A DNA stretch of 64,000 nucleotides from Nonomuraea gerenzanensis (lineage in GTDB: Bacteria > Actinomycetota > Actinomycetes > Streptosporangiales > Streptosporangiaceae), in the NCBI RefSeq assembly GCF_020215645.1, contig NZ_CP084058.1, forward strand, positions 8,928,001-8,992,000. The letters run 5' to 3'. Positions 15,914 to 26,786 of this stretch are shown here, one piece after another. The stretch's first letter is position 1, and each line of letters opens with the position of its first letter. Made by a program: the position numbers and the translations under genes. The notes below the pieces were generated by a model. The model ran no database searches and had not been told where the DNA came from. It was given only the letters and a program-made list of their open reading frames with translations.

Positions 15914-18061
15914 ATGGTCATGAAGGCTGTGGTGGTCCTCACCGTGCTGGCGTCCCTCGTCGCCGCCCCCGCCCCCGCGTCCGCCTCCGGCGGCGATCTG
16001 TCGCTGGAGGTGCTCTCCAGCCGTCCCGACCAGGTGAGCGGCGGCGACGCCCTGATCGGGGTGCGTGGCGCGAGCAGGGTGCTGCGCAACGGCGAGGACG
16101 TGACGCCGGCCTTCGAGCGGACCGGCGACGCCCTCACCGGCCTGGTGGACGGCCTGGTCACGGGCGACAACACGATCACCGCCGTCTCAGGGCGGCACCG
16201 GAAGTCGTTGCGGATCCGCAACCATCCCGTCCAGGGCCCGATCTTCTCGGGCGCGCACCAGTACCCGTTCCTGTGCAAGACCGAGCGCAGCGGCCTGGGG
16301 CCGCCGGTGGTGGACAACCAGGACGGGCAGGGCATGCGGGTCGCGGGCGGCTGGAGCAGGGACTGCTTCGCCCCGACGGTGACCGACCGCCTCTACCGCT
16401 CCACCGACGGCGCGTACAAGCCGATGCCCGCCCAGGGCCGCCCCGCCGACCTGGCCACGACCACGCTGCTGGACGGCCGTACGGTCGACTTCGTGGTCCG
16501 CAGGGAGCGCGGCGTCGTCAACCGCTTCCTCTACTCGATCGCCATGATCGAGAACGGCTGGAACGGCCGGGCGATGTACCGCTTCGACGGCGGCGTGGCG
16601 ATCGGCCACGACCAGGGCACACTGGGCGGCAGCGCCCTCGACGCGTACGGTCTGGGCAAGGGCTACGCGATCCTGCACTCCTCGGGCACCCGTACCTCCA
16701 CCCACTACAACCTGATCCTGGGCGGCGAGACGGCCCTGATGGTCAAGGAGCGCTTCATCGAGCGGTACGGCCGGCCGCTCTACACGGTGGGCGTCGGCGG
16801 CTCGGGCGGCGCCATCCAGCAGTACATCTACGGCCAGAACCACGGCGACCGGGTGATCGACGCCGCCATCCCGCAGTACTCCTACCCGGACATGGTCACC
16901 CAGACCATCCACGTGGGCGACTGCGAGCTGCTCGAACGCTACATGGACCACCACCCCCGCTGGGCGCGCTGGGAGGACCGCACGGCGCTGATCGGCATGA
17001 ACGCCAGCGACACGGTCGCCAACCCGTACACCGGCCGGCCCGGCTCGGACGAGTGCGTCAACGGCTGGCGCGGCCTGACCCCGCTGACCATGAACCCGCT
17101 GTGGACGGACGACGACGACCCGGAGTGGCGGCTCATGGACCCGCCGGGCGTCAAGGACACCGTCCAGTGGACGCACTGGGACGACCTGCGCAAGGTCTAC
17201 GGGGTGGACGCCCGCGGCCATGCCCGCTCGACCTGGGACAACGTCGGCGTCCAGTACGGGCTGAAGGCCCTGACGGACGGCGTGGTCACGCCGGAGGAGT
17301 TCCTCGACCTCAACGCCGAGGCGGGCTCATGGAAGGAGGCGGCCGACATGGTGCAGGAGGGCTGCCCGTTCGTCCGGTCCGCCTGCCCGGCCGACGCGGA
17401 CCCGTGGAGCGCCCGCAACGCGAACCTGAGCGGCGACCCGGCCCCGCGGCGCACGGGAGACCCGGAGGCGATCAGGAACGTGCGGCGCAGCGGCCTGGTG
17501 TTCGGCGGCGACCTCGACCTGCCGGTCATCGACTGGCGGCACTACCTGGAGGAGCAGCTCGACATGCACAACGCGCACCAGTCGTTCGCCTCCAGGAAGC
17601 GCATGCTGGACCACGACGGCCGGGCGGGGAACCAGGTCATCTGGTTCACCGACGCCCGTCCTGACGGGCCGGCGTTCGACCAGACGCCGGAGGCGCTGCG
17701 GGTGATCGACGCCTGGATGGCGAATATCCGGAAATATCCGGCGCGTGGGGTGGTCGGGAACAAGCCGCCCCAGGCCGTGGACCGTTGCTTCGCCACGGAC
17801 GGCACCGAGCTCGCCGCGGGCCCGCACGTCTGGGACGGCGTGCTCGACCGCCGCGCCCCCGGCCCGTGCACCCAGCGCTTCCCCCTCTACGGCACCTCCC
17901 GCACGGTGGCGGGCGGCCCGATCGAGGGCGGCGTCTACAAGTGCCGCCTGCAGCCGGTCGAGCGGGCCATCGCCAGGGGCCTGTACGGCGCCTGGCGGCC
18001 CTCGTCCGACCAACTGGCCAGGCTGAAGCAGATCTTCCCGACGGGGGTGTGCGACTACTGA
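15914..18061 (+). CDS. secreted DUF6351-type alpha/beta-hydrolase
   Basis: A 715-residue exported protein: signal peptide MVMKAVVVLTVLASLVAAPAPASAS, a small beta-domain (about 28-105), then a large hydrolase-like domain. The segment YTVGVGGSGGAIQQYIYGQN near residue 295 fits a nucleophile elbow (Ser in GGSGG). Further marks are GPIFSGAHQYPFLC, NPYTGRPGSDEC and DWRHYLEEQLDMHNAHQSF, which match actinomycete DUF6351 proteins as I remember them. Even numbers of cysteines fit extracytoplasmic folding. Substrate unknown; a tannase/PHB-depolymerase-like esterase is a reasonable guess only. The 3' end overlaps the convergent MFS gene by 7 bp. A divergent AI-2E gene lies 142 bp upstream. Confidence 0.75.
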   Translation: MVMKAVVVLTVLASLVAAPAPASASGGDLSLEVLSSRPDQVSGGDALIGVRGASRVLRNGEDVTPAFERTGDALTGLVDGLVTGDNTITAVSGRHRKSLRIRNHPVQGPIFSGAHQYPFLCKTERSGLGPPVVDNQDGQGMRVAGGWSRDCFAPTVTDRLYRSTDGAYKPMPAQGRPADLATTTLLDGRTVDFVVRRERGVVNRFLYSIAMIENGWNGRAMYRFDGGVAIGHDQGTLGGSALDAYGLGKGYAILHSSGTRTSTHYNLILGGETALMVKERFIERYGRPLYTVGVGGSGGAIQQYIYGQNHGDRVIDAAIPQYSYPDMVTQTIHVGDCELLERYMDHHPRWARWEDRTALIGMNASDTVANPYTGRPGSDECVNGWRGLTPLTMNPLWTDDDDPEWRLMDPPGVKDTVQWTHWDDLRKVYGVDARGHARSTWDNVGVQYGLKALTDGVVTPEEFLDLNAEAGSWKEAADMVQEGCPFVRSACPADADPWSARNANLSGDPAPRRTGDPEAIRNVRRSGLVFGGDLDLPVIDWRHYLEEQLDMHNAHQSFASRKRMLDHDGRAGNQVIWFTDARPDGPAFDQTPEALRVIDAWMANIRKYPARGVVGNKPPQAVDRCFATDGTELAAGPHVWDGVLDRRAPGPCTQRFPLYGTSRTVAGGPIEGGVYKCRLQPVERAIARGLYGAWRPSSDQLARLKQIFPTGVCDY

Positions 18062-19284
18062 GGCCGCGCGGGCACGGGCAGCTCCCGCATCGTGCGCAGC
18101 GGCGAGGTGAACACCCACAGGAACGCCAGGCACGCCCCGACGGCGCCGACCACCAGCGCGCCCCTGATGCCGATCGTCTCGCCCAGCACGCCGCCGAGCA
18201 GCGCGCCCAGCGGCATCGTGCCCCAGACGAGGAAGCGCATGGTGGCGTTCATCCGGCCGAGCAGCGCCTCCGGGGTGGCGGCCTGGCGGAAGCTGAGCTG
18301 GGTGACGTTGTAGACGACCACGCCCATCCCCATGACGAACTCGTACAGCACGACCAGCCCGAGCCGCCAGTCGGCCTGCACCCACGGCAGCAGGAACGCC
18401 AGCGGCGCGGGCACCACGATGGCCAGCCACATCGTCGGCCCCTGCCCCAGCCACCGGGCCAGCCGCGCGTTGAGCAGCGCGCCGGTGAAGCCGCCGAGCC
18501 CCGCCGCGGACATGAGCAGGCCGATCGTGCCCGCGCTCACGGCCAGCTCCCTGGCCAGCAGCAGCAGGACCATCGGGTGGATGATCGAGGAGAACAGGTT
18601 CGCGGTGCCCGTGCAGCCGGCGATGCGGCGCAGCAGCCGGTGCCCCAGCACGAACCGCACGCCCTCCGCGATCTCCTTGCCCAGGTGGGCGTGGGCCCGC
18701 CGCTGCCGCTCCTCCCGCTTGCGGATGGTGCCCAGGCACAGCGCCGACCAGGCGAACCCGGCCACGGTGATGACCAGCGCGAACGGCGCCGTGAGGAACT
18801 GGATCAGGTAGCCGCCGACGCTGGGCCCGCCCAGCTGCGCCACCGTACGCACGACCTCCAGCGTGGAGTTGCCCTCCACCAGCCGCTCGCGCCCGACCAG
18901 GTGCGGCAGGTAGCTCTGGTACGCGGCATCGAAGAACACGGTGAACACCCCGAGCACCAGCGCCACGGCGTAGAGCTGGTAGATCGTCAGCACGCCCAGC
19001 CACCAGGCCAGCGGCACGGAGGCCAGCGCGAGCGCCCGCGCCCAGTCGCTGACGACCATCACGACCCGCTTGCGCCGCCGGTCCACGATCGCGCCGGCGG
19101 GCAGCCCGATCACCACGAACGCCAGCGTCTCGCACGCGGTCAGTACGCCCAGCTCGAACGCCGACACGTCCAGCGCGGTCACCGCGACCAGGGGCAGGGC
19201 CAGGAGCAGGAGCTGGCTGCCCACCTGGCTGGCGGCGTCGGCCAGGAACAGCCCCCGGAAGTCGTGCTCGCGTAAGAGGCTCAC
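18055..19284 (-). CDS. MFS exporter (EntS/MFS_3-like)
   Basis: A 409-residue major facilitator with 10-12 transmembrane segments. It opens LLREHDFRGLFLADAASQVG, carries the loop 2-3 motif GLPAGAIVDRRRKR (about 68-81) and FFDAAYQSYLPHLVGRERL (about 138), all typical of the DHA3/EntS-like drug or siderophore exporter group. Divergently transcribed from a winged-helix regulator with 57 bp between the genes, which strongly suggests that the regulator controls it. Substrate is not deducible. The C-terminus overlaps the DUF6351 gene end on the other strand by 7 bp. Confidence 0.88.
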   Translation of the reverse strand: MSLLREHDFRGLFLADAASQVGSQLLLLALPLVAVTALDVSAFELGVLTACETLAFVVIGLPAGAIVDRRRKRVVMVVSDWARALALASVPLAWWLGVLTIYQLYAVALVLGVFTVFFDAAYQSYLPHLVGRERLVEGNSTLEVVRTVAQLGGPSVGGYLIQFLTAPFALVITVAGFAWSALCLGTIRKREERQRRAHAHLGKEIAEGVRFVLGHRLLRRIAGCTGTANLFSSIIHPMVLLLLARELAVSAGTIGLLMSAAGLGGFTGALLNARLARWLGQGPTMWLAIVVPAPLAFLLPWVQADWRLGLVVLYEFVMGMGVVVYNVTQLSFRQAATPEALLGRMNATMRFLVWGTMPLGALLGGVLGETIGIRGALVVGAVGACLAFLWVFTSPLRTMRELPVPARPQ

Positions 19285-19341
19285 GAGCAGAACCTCTCAC
19301 AACCGATTGGGAAATTTCAACCGGCTATAGGGTGACCTGCC

Positions 19342-19860
19342 ATGGCCACCAACCGCCGCCCCGCGACCGAGGCAGAGGCCCGCGCCCTGGCCTCCTCGGT
19401 ACGGCTGCGCATCCTGCGCCTCTGCCTGGACCAGGCGCTCACCAACAAGGAGATCGCCGACCGGCTGGGGGCGAACCCCGCCACGACCCTGCACCACGTG
19501 CGCAAGCTCGTGGAGACCGGGTTCCTGGTGGCCGAGCCGAGCCGGCCGGGCCCGCGCGGCTCGACCGAGATCCCTTACCGGGCCACCGGCAAGTCGTGGG
19601 AGATGGACGTGCGCGAGAGCGGCGTGACGGGCGGCAGGACCGCCATGCTGGACGCCTTCCTGGAGGAGATCAGGCTGGTCGACATCGAGGAGGGCAGCTT
19701 CACCAGGCTCGGGCTCAGGCTCACCCCCGAGGGACACGCCGAGCTGCTCGAACGGCTGCAGGAGGTGTTCGAGGACTTCGCGCACCGGCCGCTGCCGCCG
19801 GGCGGGCAGGCGTACTCGCTCTTCCTCGCCCTGCACAAGGACGTCAGCAGAGACGCGTGA
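19342..19860 (+). CDS. ArsR-like winged-helix transcriptional regulator
   Basis: A 172-residue DNA-binding protein. The N-terminal ARALASSVRLRILRLCLDQ, then NKEIADRLGANPATTLHHVRKLVETGFLV (about 36-64), is a winged HTH of the ArsR/HTH_20 kind; no cysteine metal site is present, so it is probably a ligand sensor. The C-terminal half is helical. The start ATG follows a GGGTGACCTGCC leader only about 10 bp after a TATAGG element (19325-19330), so the mRNA may be leaderless. Divergent MFS exporter next door is the likely target. A terminator hairpin begins at its stop codon. Confidence 0.85.
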   Translation: MATNRRPATEAEARALASSVRLRILRLCLDQALTNKEIADRLGANPATTLHHVRKLVETGFLVAEPSRPGPRGSTEIPYRATGKSWEMDVRESGVTGGRTAMLDAFLEEIRLVDIEEGSFTRLGLRLTPEGHAELLERLQEVFEDFAHRPLPPGGQAYSLFLALHKDVSRDA

Positions 19861-19888
19861 CGCCGGGCGCGCCCGCGCGCCCGGCGTC
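19859..19888. terminator. perfect 13-bp bidirectional terminator
   Basis: GACGCCGGGCGCG (19859-19871) pairs perfectly with 19876-19888 around loop CCCG. It begins in the stop codon of the winged-helix regulator and ends 14 bp before the valS stop on the other strand, so it serves both convergent genes. Confidence 0.75.
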
Positions 19889-19902
19889 ATCGGAATCCGG
19901 CC

Positions 19903-22416
19903 TCAGCCGAGCTGGACCTCGACCTTGAGCGTGTCACCGAACTCCAGCACGAACTCCTCGACATTGCCCGCCGCGCACAGGTCGTCGGCCGCCCGGCGCA
20001 CCAGCTCCACGTCGGGCGCCCACACGCTCAGCCGCGACACCTCGGCTCGCATCGACAGCTTGGCCTCGGACTTGGCCTTGCGCACCTGCCCGAGCACCTC
20101 CGAGGCCACGGTCAGCACGGCCGGGTCGCCCGCGCCGCGCTCGACGGCGGGCCAGGAGGCACGGTGCACCGAGCCCTCGCGCCACCACGACCACACCTCC
20201 TCGGTCACGAACGGCAGGAACGGCGCGAACAGCCGCAGCAGCACGTCGAGCGCCTGCCGCAGGGCGGCGTGCGCCGAGCCGGAGGCGCCGCCGGACTCGT
20301 AGGCCCTGGCCTTGACCAGCTCCACGTAGTCGTCGCAGAACGCCCAGAAGAAGCGCTCCACGGCCTCGATGGCCCGCGTGTGGTCGTAGCCCTCGAACGC
20401 CTCGGTGGCCTCGCGCACGGCGTCGGCCAGCGCCGCCAGCATGGCCAGGTCGAGCGGCTCGGTCACCTCGGCGGCGGACTCCTCGGCGGCCAGGCCGAGC
20501 ACGAACTTGGAGGCGTTCAGGATCTTGATGGCCAGCCGCCGCCCGACCTTGAGCTGCCCGGCGTCGAAAGCGGTGTCGACGCCGTAGCGGCCGTTGGCCG
20601 CCCAGTAGCGCACCGCGTCGGAGCCGTGCTGCTCCAGCAGGTCGATCGGGGTGACGACGTTGCCCTTGGACTTGGACATCTTCTTGCGGTCGGGGTCGAG
20701 GATCCACCCCGAGATCGCCGCGTCGCTCCACGGCAGCGTGCCGAACTCGCAGTGCGACCTGACCACGGTCGCGAACAGCCAGGTGCGGATGATCTCGTGG
20801 CTCTGCGATCGCAGGTTCGTGGGGAAGACCCGCCGGAACAGCTCGTCGTCGGTGCCCCACCGGCCGGCGATCTGCGGGGTGAGCGACGAGGTGGCCCAGG
20901 TGTCCATGACGTCGGGGTCGGCCATGAACCCGCCGGGCACGCCGCGCTGCTCCTCGGTGTAGCCGGGCGGCACGTCGGAGGACGGGTCGACCGGCAGCAT
21001 CTCCTCGGTGGGCAGGATCGGCGCGTCGTGGACGGGCTGCCCGGACTCGTCGATCGGATACCACACGGGGAACGGCACGCCGAAGAAGCGCTGCCGCGAG
21101 ATCAGCCAGTCGCCGGTGAGCCCCTCGACCCAGTTGTCGTAGCGCACCCGCATGTGCGGCGGGTGCCAGGTCAGCTCCCGCCCCCGGGCCAGCAGCCGCT
21201 CGCGCAGCTCCTCGTCGCGCCCGCCGTTGCGGATGTACCACTGGCGGGTGGTGACGATCTCGAGGGGCTTGTCACCCTTCTCGTAGAACTTCACCGTGCG
21301 CCGCACCGGGCGGGGCTCGCCGTCGAGGTCGCCGGACTCGCGCAGCAGCTCCACGATGCGCTCGCGGGCGCTGTGCACGGTCTTGCCCGCCAGCTCCTTG
21401 TACGGCTCCGCGTCCACGCCGTCCGGCGGCTCGGGCAGCAGCCGCCCGTCCCAGCCGATCACCGGCCGGGTGGGCAGGTGCAGCTCCCGCCACCAGGTGA
21501 CGTCGGTGATGTCGCCGAACGTGCAGATCATCGCGATGCCGGTGCCCTTGTCGGGCTCGGCCAGGCGGTGCGCCAGCACCGGCACCTCGACGCCGAACAG
21601 CGGCGTCAGCACCGAGGTGCCGAACAGCTCCTGGTAACGCTCGTCGTCGGGGTGCGCGACCAGCGCCACGCAGGCCGGGATCAGCTCGGGCCTGGTCGTC
21701 TCGATCCAGACCGGGCCCTTCTCGCCGTAGAAGGAGATCTTGTGGAAGGCGCCGGGCCACTCCCGGTCCTCCAGCTCGGCCTGAGCCACGGCGGTGCGGA
21801 ACGACACGTCCCACAACGTCGGCGCCTCGGCCAGGTAGGCCTCGCCGCGCAGCAGGTTGCGCAGGAAGGCGCGCTGCGCCACCGCCCGCGCCTCGTCGCT
21901 GATCGTGGTGTAGAGCAGCGACCAGTCGACCGACAGGCCGATGCGCCGCCACATCTCCTCGTAGGCCTGCTCGTCGATGGCGGTGAGCTGGTGGCACAGC
22001 TCCACGAAGTTACGCCGGGAGATGGAGATCTCCCGCTTGCCCGGCTTGTCGGGCGGCACGAAGTCGGGGTCGTACGGCAGCGACGGGTCGCAGCGCACCC
22101 CGTAGACGTTCTGCACGCGGCGCTCGGTCGGCAGGCCGTTGTCGTCCCAGCCGATCGGGTAGAACACCGACTTGCCGAGCATCCGCTGGTAGCGGGCCAT
22201 GATGTCGGTGTGCGTGTAGGAGAAGGCATGACCGACGTGCAGCGAGCCGGACACGGTGGGCGGTGGCGTGTCGATGGAGAAGACCCGCTCACGCGGCGCC
22301 GACCGGTCGAACCGGTAGGTGCCTTCGTCCTCCCAGCGAGCTACCCATACCTGCTCCAAGCCGTCAAGAGTCGGCTTGTCGGGCATGGATGCATGGCGTA
22401 GTCGCTGTTGAGTCAT
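19903..22416 (-). CDS. valS: valine--tRNA ligase, short type without C-terminal arm
   Basis: Class I aminoacyl-tRNA synthetase charging tRNA-Val. Of 837 residues, the Rossmann core shows [19 protein letters not shown] (HIGH box HVGH near 60) and [11 protein letters not shown] (KMSKS, near 590). The CP1 editing domain with [20 protein letters not shown] sits around 245, and [14 protein letters not shown] near 92. The protein ends about residue 837 with [15 protein letters not shown] and a short tail, lacking the roughly 70-residue C-terminal coiled coil of ordinary bacterial ValRS. That architecture matches the archaeal-like ValRS subtype found in some bacteria. ATG 22416 is divergent from the DUF4235 gene 78 bp away. 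No T-box leader is seen. Confidence 0.95.
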   Translation of the reverse strand: MTQQRLRHASMPDKPTLDGLEQVWVARWEDEGTYRFDRSAPRERVFSIDTPPPTVSGSLHVGHAFSYTHTDIMARYQRMLGKSVFYPIGWDDNGLPTERRVQNVYGVRCDPSLPYDPDFVPPDKPGKREISISRRNFVELCHQLTAIDEQAYEEMWRRIGLSVDWSLLYTTISDEARAVAQRAFLRNLLRGEAYLAEAPTLWDVSFRTAVAQAELEDREWPGAFHKISFYGEKGPVWIETTRPELIPACVALVAHPDDERYQELFGTSVLTPLFGVEVPVLAHRLAEPDKGTGIAMICTFGDITDVTWWRELHLPTRPVIGWDGRLLPEPPDGVDAEPYKELAGKTVHSARERIVELLRESGDLDGEPRPVRRTVKFYEKGDKPLEIVTTRQWYIRNGGRDEELRERLLARGRELTWHPPHMRVRYDNWVEGLTGDWLISRQRFFGVPFPVWYPIDESGQPVHDAPILPTEEMLPVDPSSDVPPGYTEEQRGVPGGFMADPDVMDTWATSSLTPQIAGRWGTDDELFRRVFPTNLRSQSHEIIRTWLFATVVRSHCEFGTLPWSDAAISGWILDPDRKKMSKSKGNVVTPIDLLEQHGSDAVRYWAANGRYGVDTAFDAGQLKVGRRLAIKILNASKFVLGLAAEESAAEVTEPLDLAMLAALADAVREATEAFEGYDHTRAIEAVERFFWAFCDDYVELVKARAYESGGASGSAHAALRQALDVLLRLFAPFLPFVTEEVWSWWREGSVHRASWPAVERGAGDPAVLTVASEVLGQVRKAKSEAKLSMRAEVSRLSVWAPDVELVRRAADDLCAAGNVEEFVLEFGDTLKVEVQLG

Positions 22417-22711
22417 GCCTCCTTATGGTACGGCTTCGCAGGCCCGGCAGGCGTTAGAGACTAGTGTTCGTTACAAAGGGGAAGGGAGATCGACATGGCG
22501 GAGGACAAGCCCGATATCGCCTGGCGCGTGGTGGGCGGCCTGGTGGGGCTGGTGACGGCGTGGGCGGCCCGTAAGATCCTCGGGTTCGCCTGGAAGAAGG
22601 CGACCGGCAAGGAGCCGCCCATCGACACCGACTCGCCCGAGGTCAGCATGGGCGAGGCGATCGGTTACGCCGTCGTCATGGGGGTCGGCATGTCGGTGGC
22701 GCAGATCGTGG

Positions 22712-24145
<1,434 letters not shown>

Positions 24146-24163
24146 CGCAGTCCTCCTATGGGG

Positions 24164-25699
24164 TCATGTGTCAGGAAAGCCGCCAAGCGCACGGCTCACG
24201 GCGGCCGCCACCGACTCCGGCCCCGCATGGGGGATGATCGCGGCGATGTGGGAATCGGGCCTGATGAGCCATGCCTCATCCGGCCCGGCGCCGAGCCTCT
24301 CAGCGAGCGAGCCAGTCCCATCCATCTCCGCGAGCCCGCGTACGGCGAGCGGCGCCGGTATGACCTTGCCCAGGACCTGCACAAACAAACTCGAATCGCA
24401 CATATCGCCCAGTAGGACGAGGAATCCCTCCCGGGTGTACTCCCGCAACCTGCCCCCCGGCAGCGGCAGATCGGGCACGATCACGCCGGGCGCGGGCGTG
24501 CACAGCGCCCCCTTCGGCGGCCGGCCACGGAAGGGCCGGGTCGGCTCGGGCGTAGTCAGCGGTGAGTCCACGTACCAGAACGGCTCGGCGAACCGCCCCG
24601 AGTCCACCTCCTCGATGCGCCCGCCCTCCAGCGCCGCGCGCCTGCGCATCCGCTCCTCCACCGTCCTGGGCGCCAGGAAGCGCATGGTGGCGCCGGTGAC
24701 CTCCAGGTTCTCCAGCGCGGCCGCGTACCGCTCGGCGTGGTAGGACTCCAGCAGCTCCGGCCCCGCCCAGCCGTTGAGCGCGAAGGCCAGCTTCCAGGCC
24801 GCGTTCTCGGCGTCGGGCACGCCGGAGTTCAGCCCGCGCGCGCCGAACGGCGCCACCAGATGGGCGCAGTCGCCCGCCAGGAGGACCCGCCCGACCCGCA
24901 TCCGGGAGGCCAGGCGCGAGTGGAACCGGTAGGTGCTGTGCCAGACCAGCGCGTACGGCCGATCCCCGATGATCTGCCGGATTTTTCGCGAAATATCGGC
25001 ATCTGTTGGGATGAAGTCGGGGGCGATCTGCCAGTCGATCCGGTACATGCCCCCGGGGCAGGGGTGGATGAGCACCTGGCGGCCCGGGTTCCAGACGGGG
25101 TCGAAGTAGAAGCGCCGCTCGCTCTCCCAGCCGGGCAGGTCCGCCTTGATGTCGCAGATCAGGAACTGGTCCTCGAACGTGTCGCCGGCGAAGGTCACGC
25201 CCAGCGAGTCGCGGATCGCCTGCGCCCTGGCGCCCGCGCACACCAGCGCGTACGGCGCCCGCAGCAGCCGCTGGCCGCAGTGCACGGTCACCCCGCAGGC
25301 GTCCTGGCTCAGCCCCGTGACCTCGTGGCCCCAGCGCACCTCGATGAGCGGCTGCGCCGCGACGGCCTCGTCGAGGAGCTGCTCGGTGCGCGTCTGGGAG
25401 ATGTTGACGCACGGCGGCAGCGGCCCCTCGCGCTGGAACGTCCAGGAGAACAGCTCGCGGTCGCGGTAGTAGGTGCGGGCCGTGGTCCAGGCCAGCCCCT
25501 CCTCCGCCACCCGGCCCGCCCCGGCGGCGGCCCAGATGTCGAGCACGTCGCGCTGCTGGCAGATCGACTTCGACCCGCCGCTCCCCCGCCCCGGCCGCTG
25601 GTCCAGCACCAGCACCTGCACGCCCCACCGGGCCAGGAGCAGCGCGGCGCTCTGCCCCACCGGCCCGGCCCCGACCACGATGACCTGCGGCTCGCTCAT
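24164..25699 (-). CDS. FAD-dependent aromatic-ring hydroxylase (MhpA-like)
   Basis: A 511-residue class A flavoprotein monooxygenase. The FAD/NADPH fold is shown by VIVVGAGPVGQSAALLLARWG (from residue 6), the DG-type region and RVGRVLLAGDCAHLVAPFGARG (GD motif, near 285), with ENAAWKLAFAL following. The C-terminal 130 residues form a thioredoxin-like extension as in MhpA/3-(3-hydroxyphenyl)propionate-type hydroxylases. It would hydroxylate a phenolic acid with NAD(P)H and O2. Its ATG overlaps the stop of the MBL gene by 4 bp, so both are in one operon; the divergent paaI-paaK operon suggests the substrate is an aromatic acid handled as CoA thioester. Exact substrate unknown. Confidence 0.88.
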   Translation of the reverse strand: MSEPQVIVVGAGPVGQSAALLLARWGVQVLVLDQRPGRGSGGSKSICQQRDVLDIWAAAGAGRVAEEGLAWTTARTYYRDRELFSWTFQREGPLPPCVNISQTRTEQLLDEAVAAQPLIEVRWGHEVTGLSQDACGVTVHCGQRLLRAPYALVCAGARAQAIRDSLGVTFAGDTFEDQFLICDIKADLPGWESERRFYFDPVWNPGRQVLIHPCPGGMYRIDWQIAPDFIPTDADISRKIRQIIGDRPYALVWHSTYRFHSRLASRMRVGRVLLAGDCAHLVAPFGARGLNSGVPDAENAAWKLAFALNGWAGPELLESYHAERYAAALENLEVTGATMRFLAPRTVEERMRRRAALEGGRIEEVDSGRFAEPFWYVDSPLTTPEPTRPFRGRPPKGALCTPAPGVIVPDLPLPGGRLREYTREGFLVLLGDMCDSSLFVQVLGKVIPAPLAVRGLAEMDGTGSLAERLGAGPDEAWLIRPDSHIAAIIPHAGPESVAAAVSRALGGFPDT

Positions 25700-26643
25700 G
25701 ACTGCAGCTCGTCCCAGACCTGACGGTCGCGCTCGGCGGTCCACACGCGCGGGCGCTCGACGCCGTGCAGCTCGTCCCAGAGCCTGGAGACGTTGAACGG
25801 CAGGCAGTGCTCGAAGATCGGCCAGCGGCCGTAACGGGGCTCCAGGGCGGCGTGCGTGCGCTCGAACGCCTCCTTCAGCGACCCCGCCGCGCCGACCTCG
25901 CGCAGCATCACGGCCAGGAAGTCGCGGGTCTGCCCGATGGCCGCCTCGACGCCCTCCTTGCCCCTGGCCACCGCGCCCCTGCCGCCCACCAGGGTCCGCG
26001 CCCCGAACGAGGCGATCCGGTCGAGGGTGCCCGAGGACCAGTCGCGGTGGAAGGCGTCGCCGGTGTACAGGGCGGCCTGCGACTCCACGAGGTCGCCGGC
26101 GAACAGGACGCGCTGCTCCGGCAGCCACGCCACCAGGTCGCCCTCGGTGTGGCCGCGCCCGCAGTGCTGCAGCACCAGGTCGCCGCGCCTGCCGCCCAGG
26201 GCGATCGTGAAGCGGTCGCTGAACGTGGCCGTGGGCCAGGTCAGGCCGGGGATGGAGCCCGGGTCCTTGAACAGGCGGGGCATTCTGGCGTACTCGCTGG
26301 CCCAGTCCTGCTCGCCACGCTCGGCGATCAGCTCGCGGGTCTTCTCGTGCGCGACGATCACCTCGGCGCCGAACGCCGAGGCGCCCAGCACCCGGACCGC
26401 GTGGTAGTGCGACAGCACCAGATAGCGGATCGGCTTGGTGGTGTGCTCGCGCAGCCTGGCCAGCCACTCGCGGGCGGCGACCGGGGTGGCCAGCGCCTCG
26501 AAGCAGACGAGGAAGTCCTCGCCCTCGATCGCGCCGACGTTCGGGTCACCCTCGGCGGTGAGCGCGTACACGCCCTCCGCGAGCACCTCCAGGGACTGCT
26601 TCTTCGCATCGAGGTCCGCCGACGAGGCGAACGGCTTGGCCAT
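25696..26643 (-). CDS. metallo-beta-lactamase-fold hydrolase with altered metal motif
   Basis: A 315-residue MBL-fold protein, first gene of the operon with the aromatic hydroxylase. Strand and loop pattern are clear: YALTAEGDPNVGAIEGEDF (N-terminal sheet), LVLSHYHAVRVLGAS, HCGRGHTEGDLVAWL (second half with GHTEGD) and VLFAGDLVESQ. However the usual HxHxDH motif reads H79-Y-H81-A-V-R84, replacing the Asp and third His, so one of the two metal sites is probably lost. I recall similar HYHAVR proteins near aromatic monooxygenases in other bacteria, so this may be a specialised subfamily rather than decay. The role could be thioester or lactone hydrolysis in the same pathway. Confidence 0.85.
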   Translation of the reverse strand: MAKPFASSADLDAKKQSLEVLAEGVYALTAEGDPNVGAIEGEDFLVCFEALATPVAAREWLARLREHTTKPIRYLVLSHYHAVRVLGASAFGAEVIVAHEKTRELIAERGEQDWASEYARMPRLFKDPGSIPGLTWPTATFSDRFTIALGGRRGDLVLQHCGRGHTEGDLVAWLPEQRVLFAGDLVESQAALYTGDAFHRDWSSGTLDRIASFGARTLVGGRGAVARGKEGVEAAIGQTRDFLAVMLREVGAAGSLKEAFERTHAALEPRYGRWPIFEHCLPFNVSRLWDELHGVERPRVWTAERDRQVWDELQS

Positions 26644-26720
26644 CGCTGCTCCTCCCGCTCAGGCGTCGTTCCGTGGAAGGCATACCCCGCGGCGTCGCTC
26701 GCACCTGCGCTCCGGCACTC

Positions 26721-26749
26721 TTGACAGGGAAGTCGGGGCGGTGATTTGT
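26721..26749 (+). promoter_or_regulatory. probable promoter of the paaI-paaK operon
   Basis: A perfect -35 hexamer TTGACA (26721-26726) is followed after 17 bp by ATTTGT (26744-26749), a weak -10 in the only AT-rich patch of the intergenic region. The -10 overlaps the left arm of the 30-bp inverted repeat, fitting repression by a bound regulator. Start codon GTG 26787 lies about 35 bp downstream. Confidence 0.5.
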
Positions 26750-26775
26750 TTACTGAACAGTCGGTCAGTAAACAA
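26746..26775. promoter_or_regulatory. 30-bp inverted-repeat operator between divergent aromatic operons
   Basis: Perfect 11-bp arms TTGTTTACTGA (26746-26756) and TCAGTAAACAA (26765-26775) are separated by 8 bp (ACAGTCGG). Geometry and the ACTGA/TCAGT halves fit a TetR-family (PaaR-like) dimer-of-dimers site. It lies between the MBL-hydroxylase operon (start 26643) and paaI (start 26787) and covers the -10 region of the latter. No TetR gene is in the window, so the regulator must be elsewhere. Confidence 0.8.
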
Positions 26776-26786
26776 GGGGGTCCGTC

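Noticed and set aside
22417..22494. T-box leader for valS
   Set aside because: The 78-bp gap is too short and lacks a specifier hairpin or T-box sequence; it also holds the divergent DUF4235 promoter and ribosome site.
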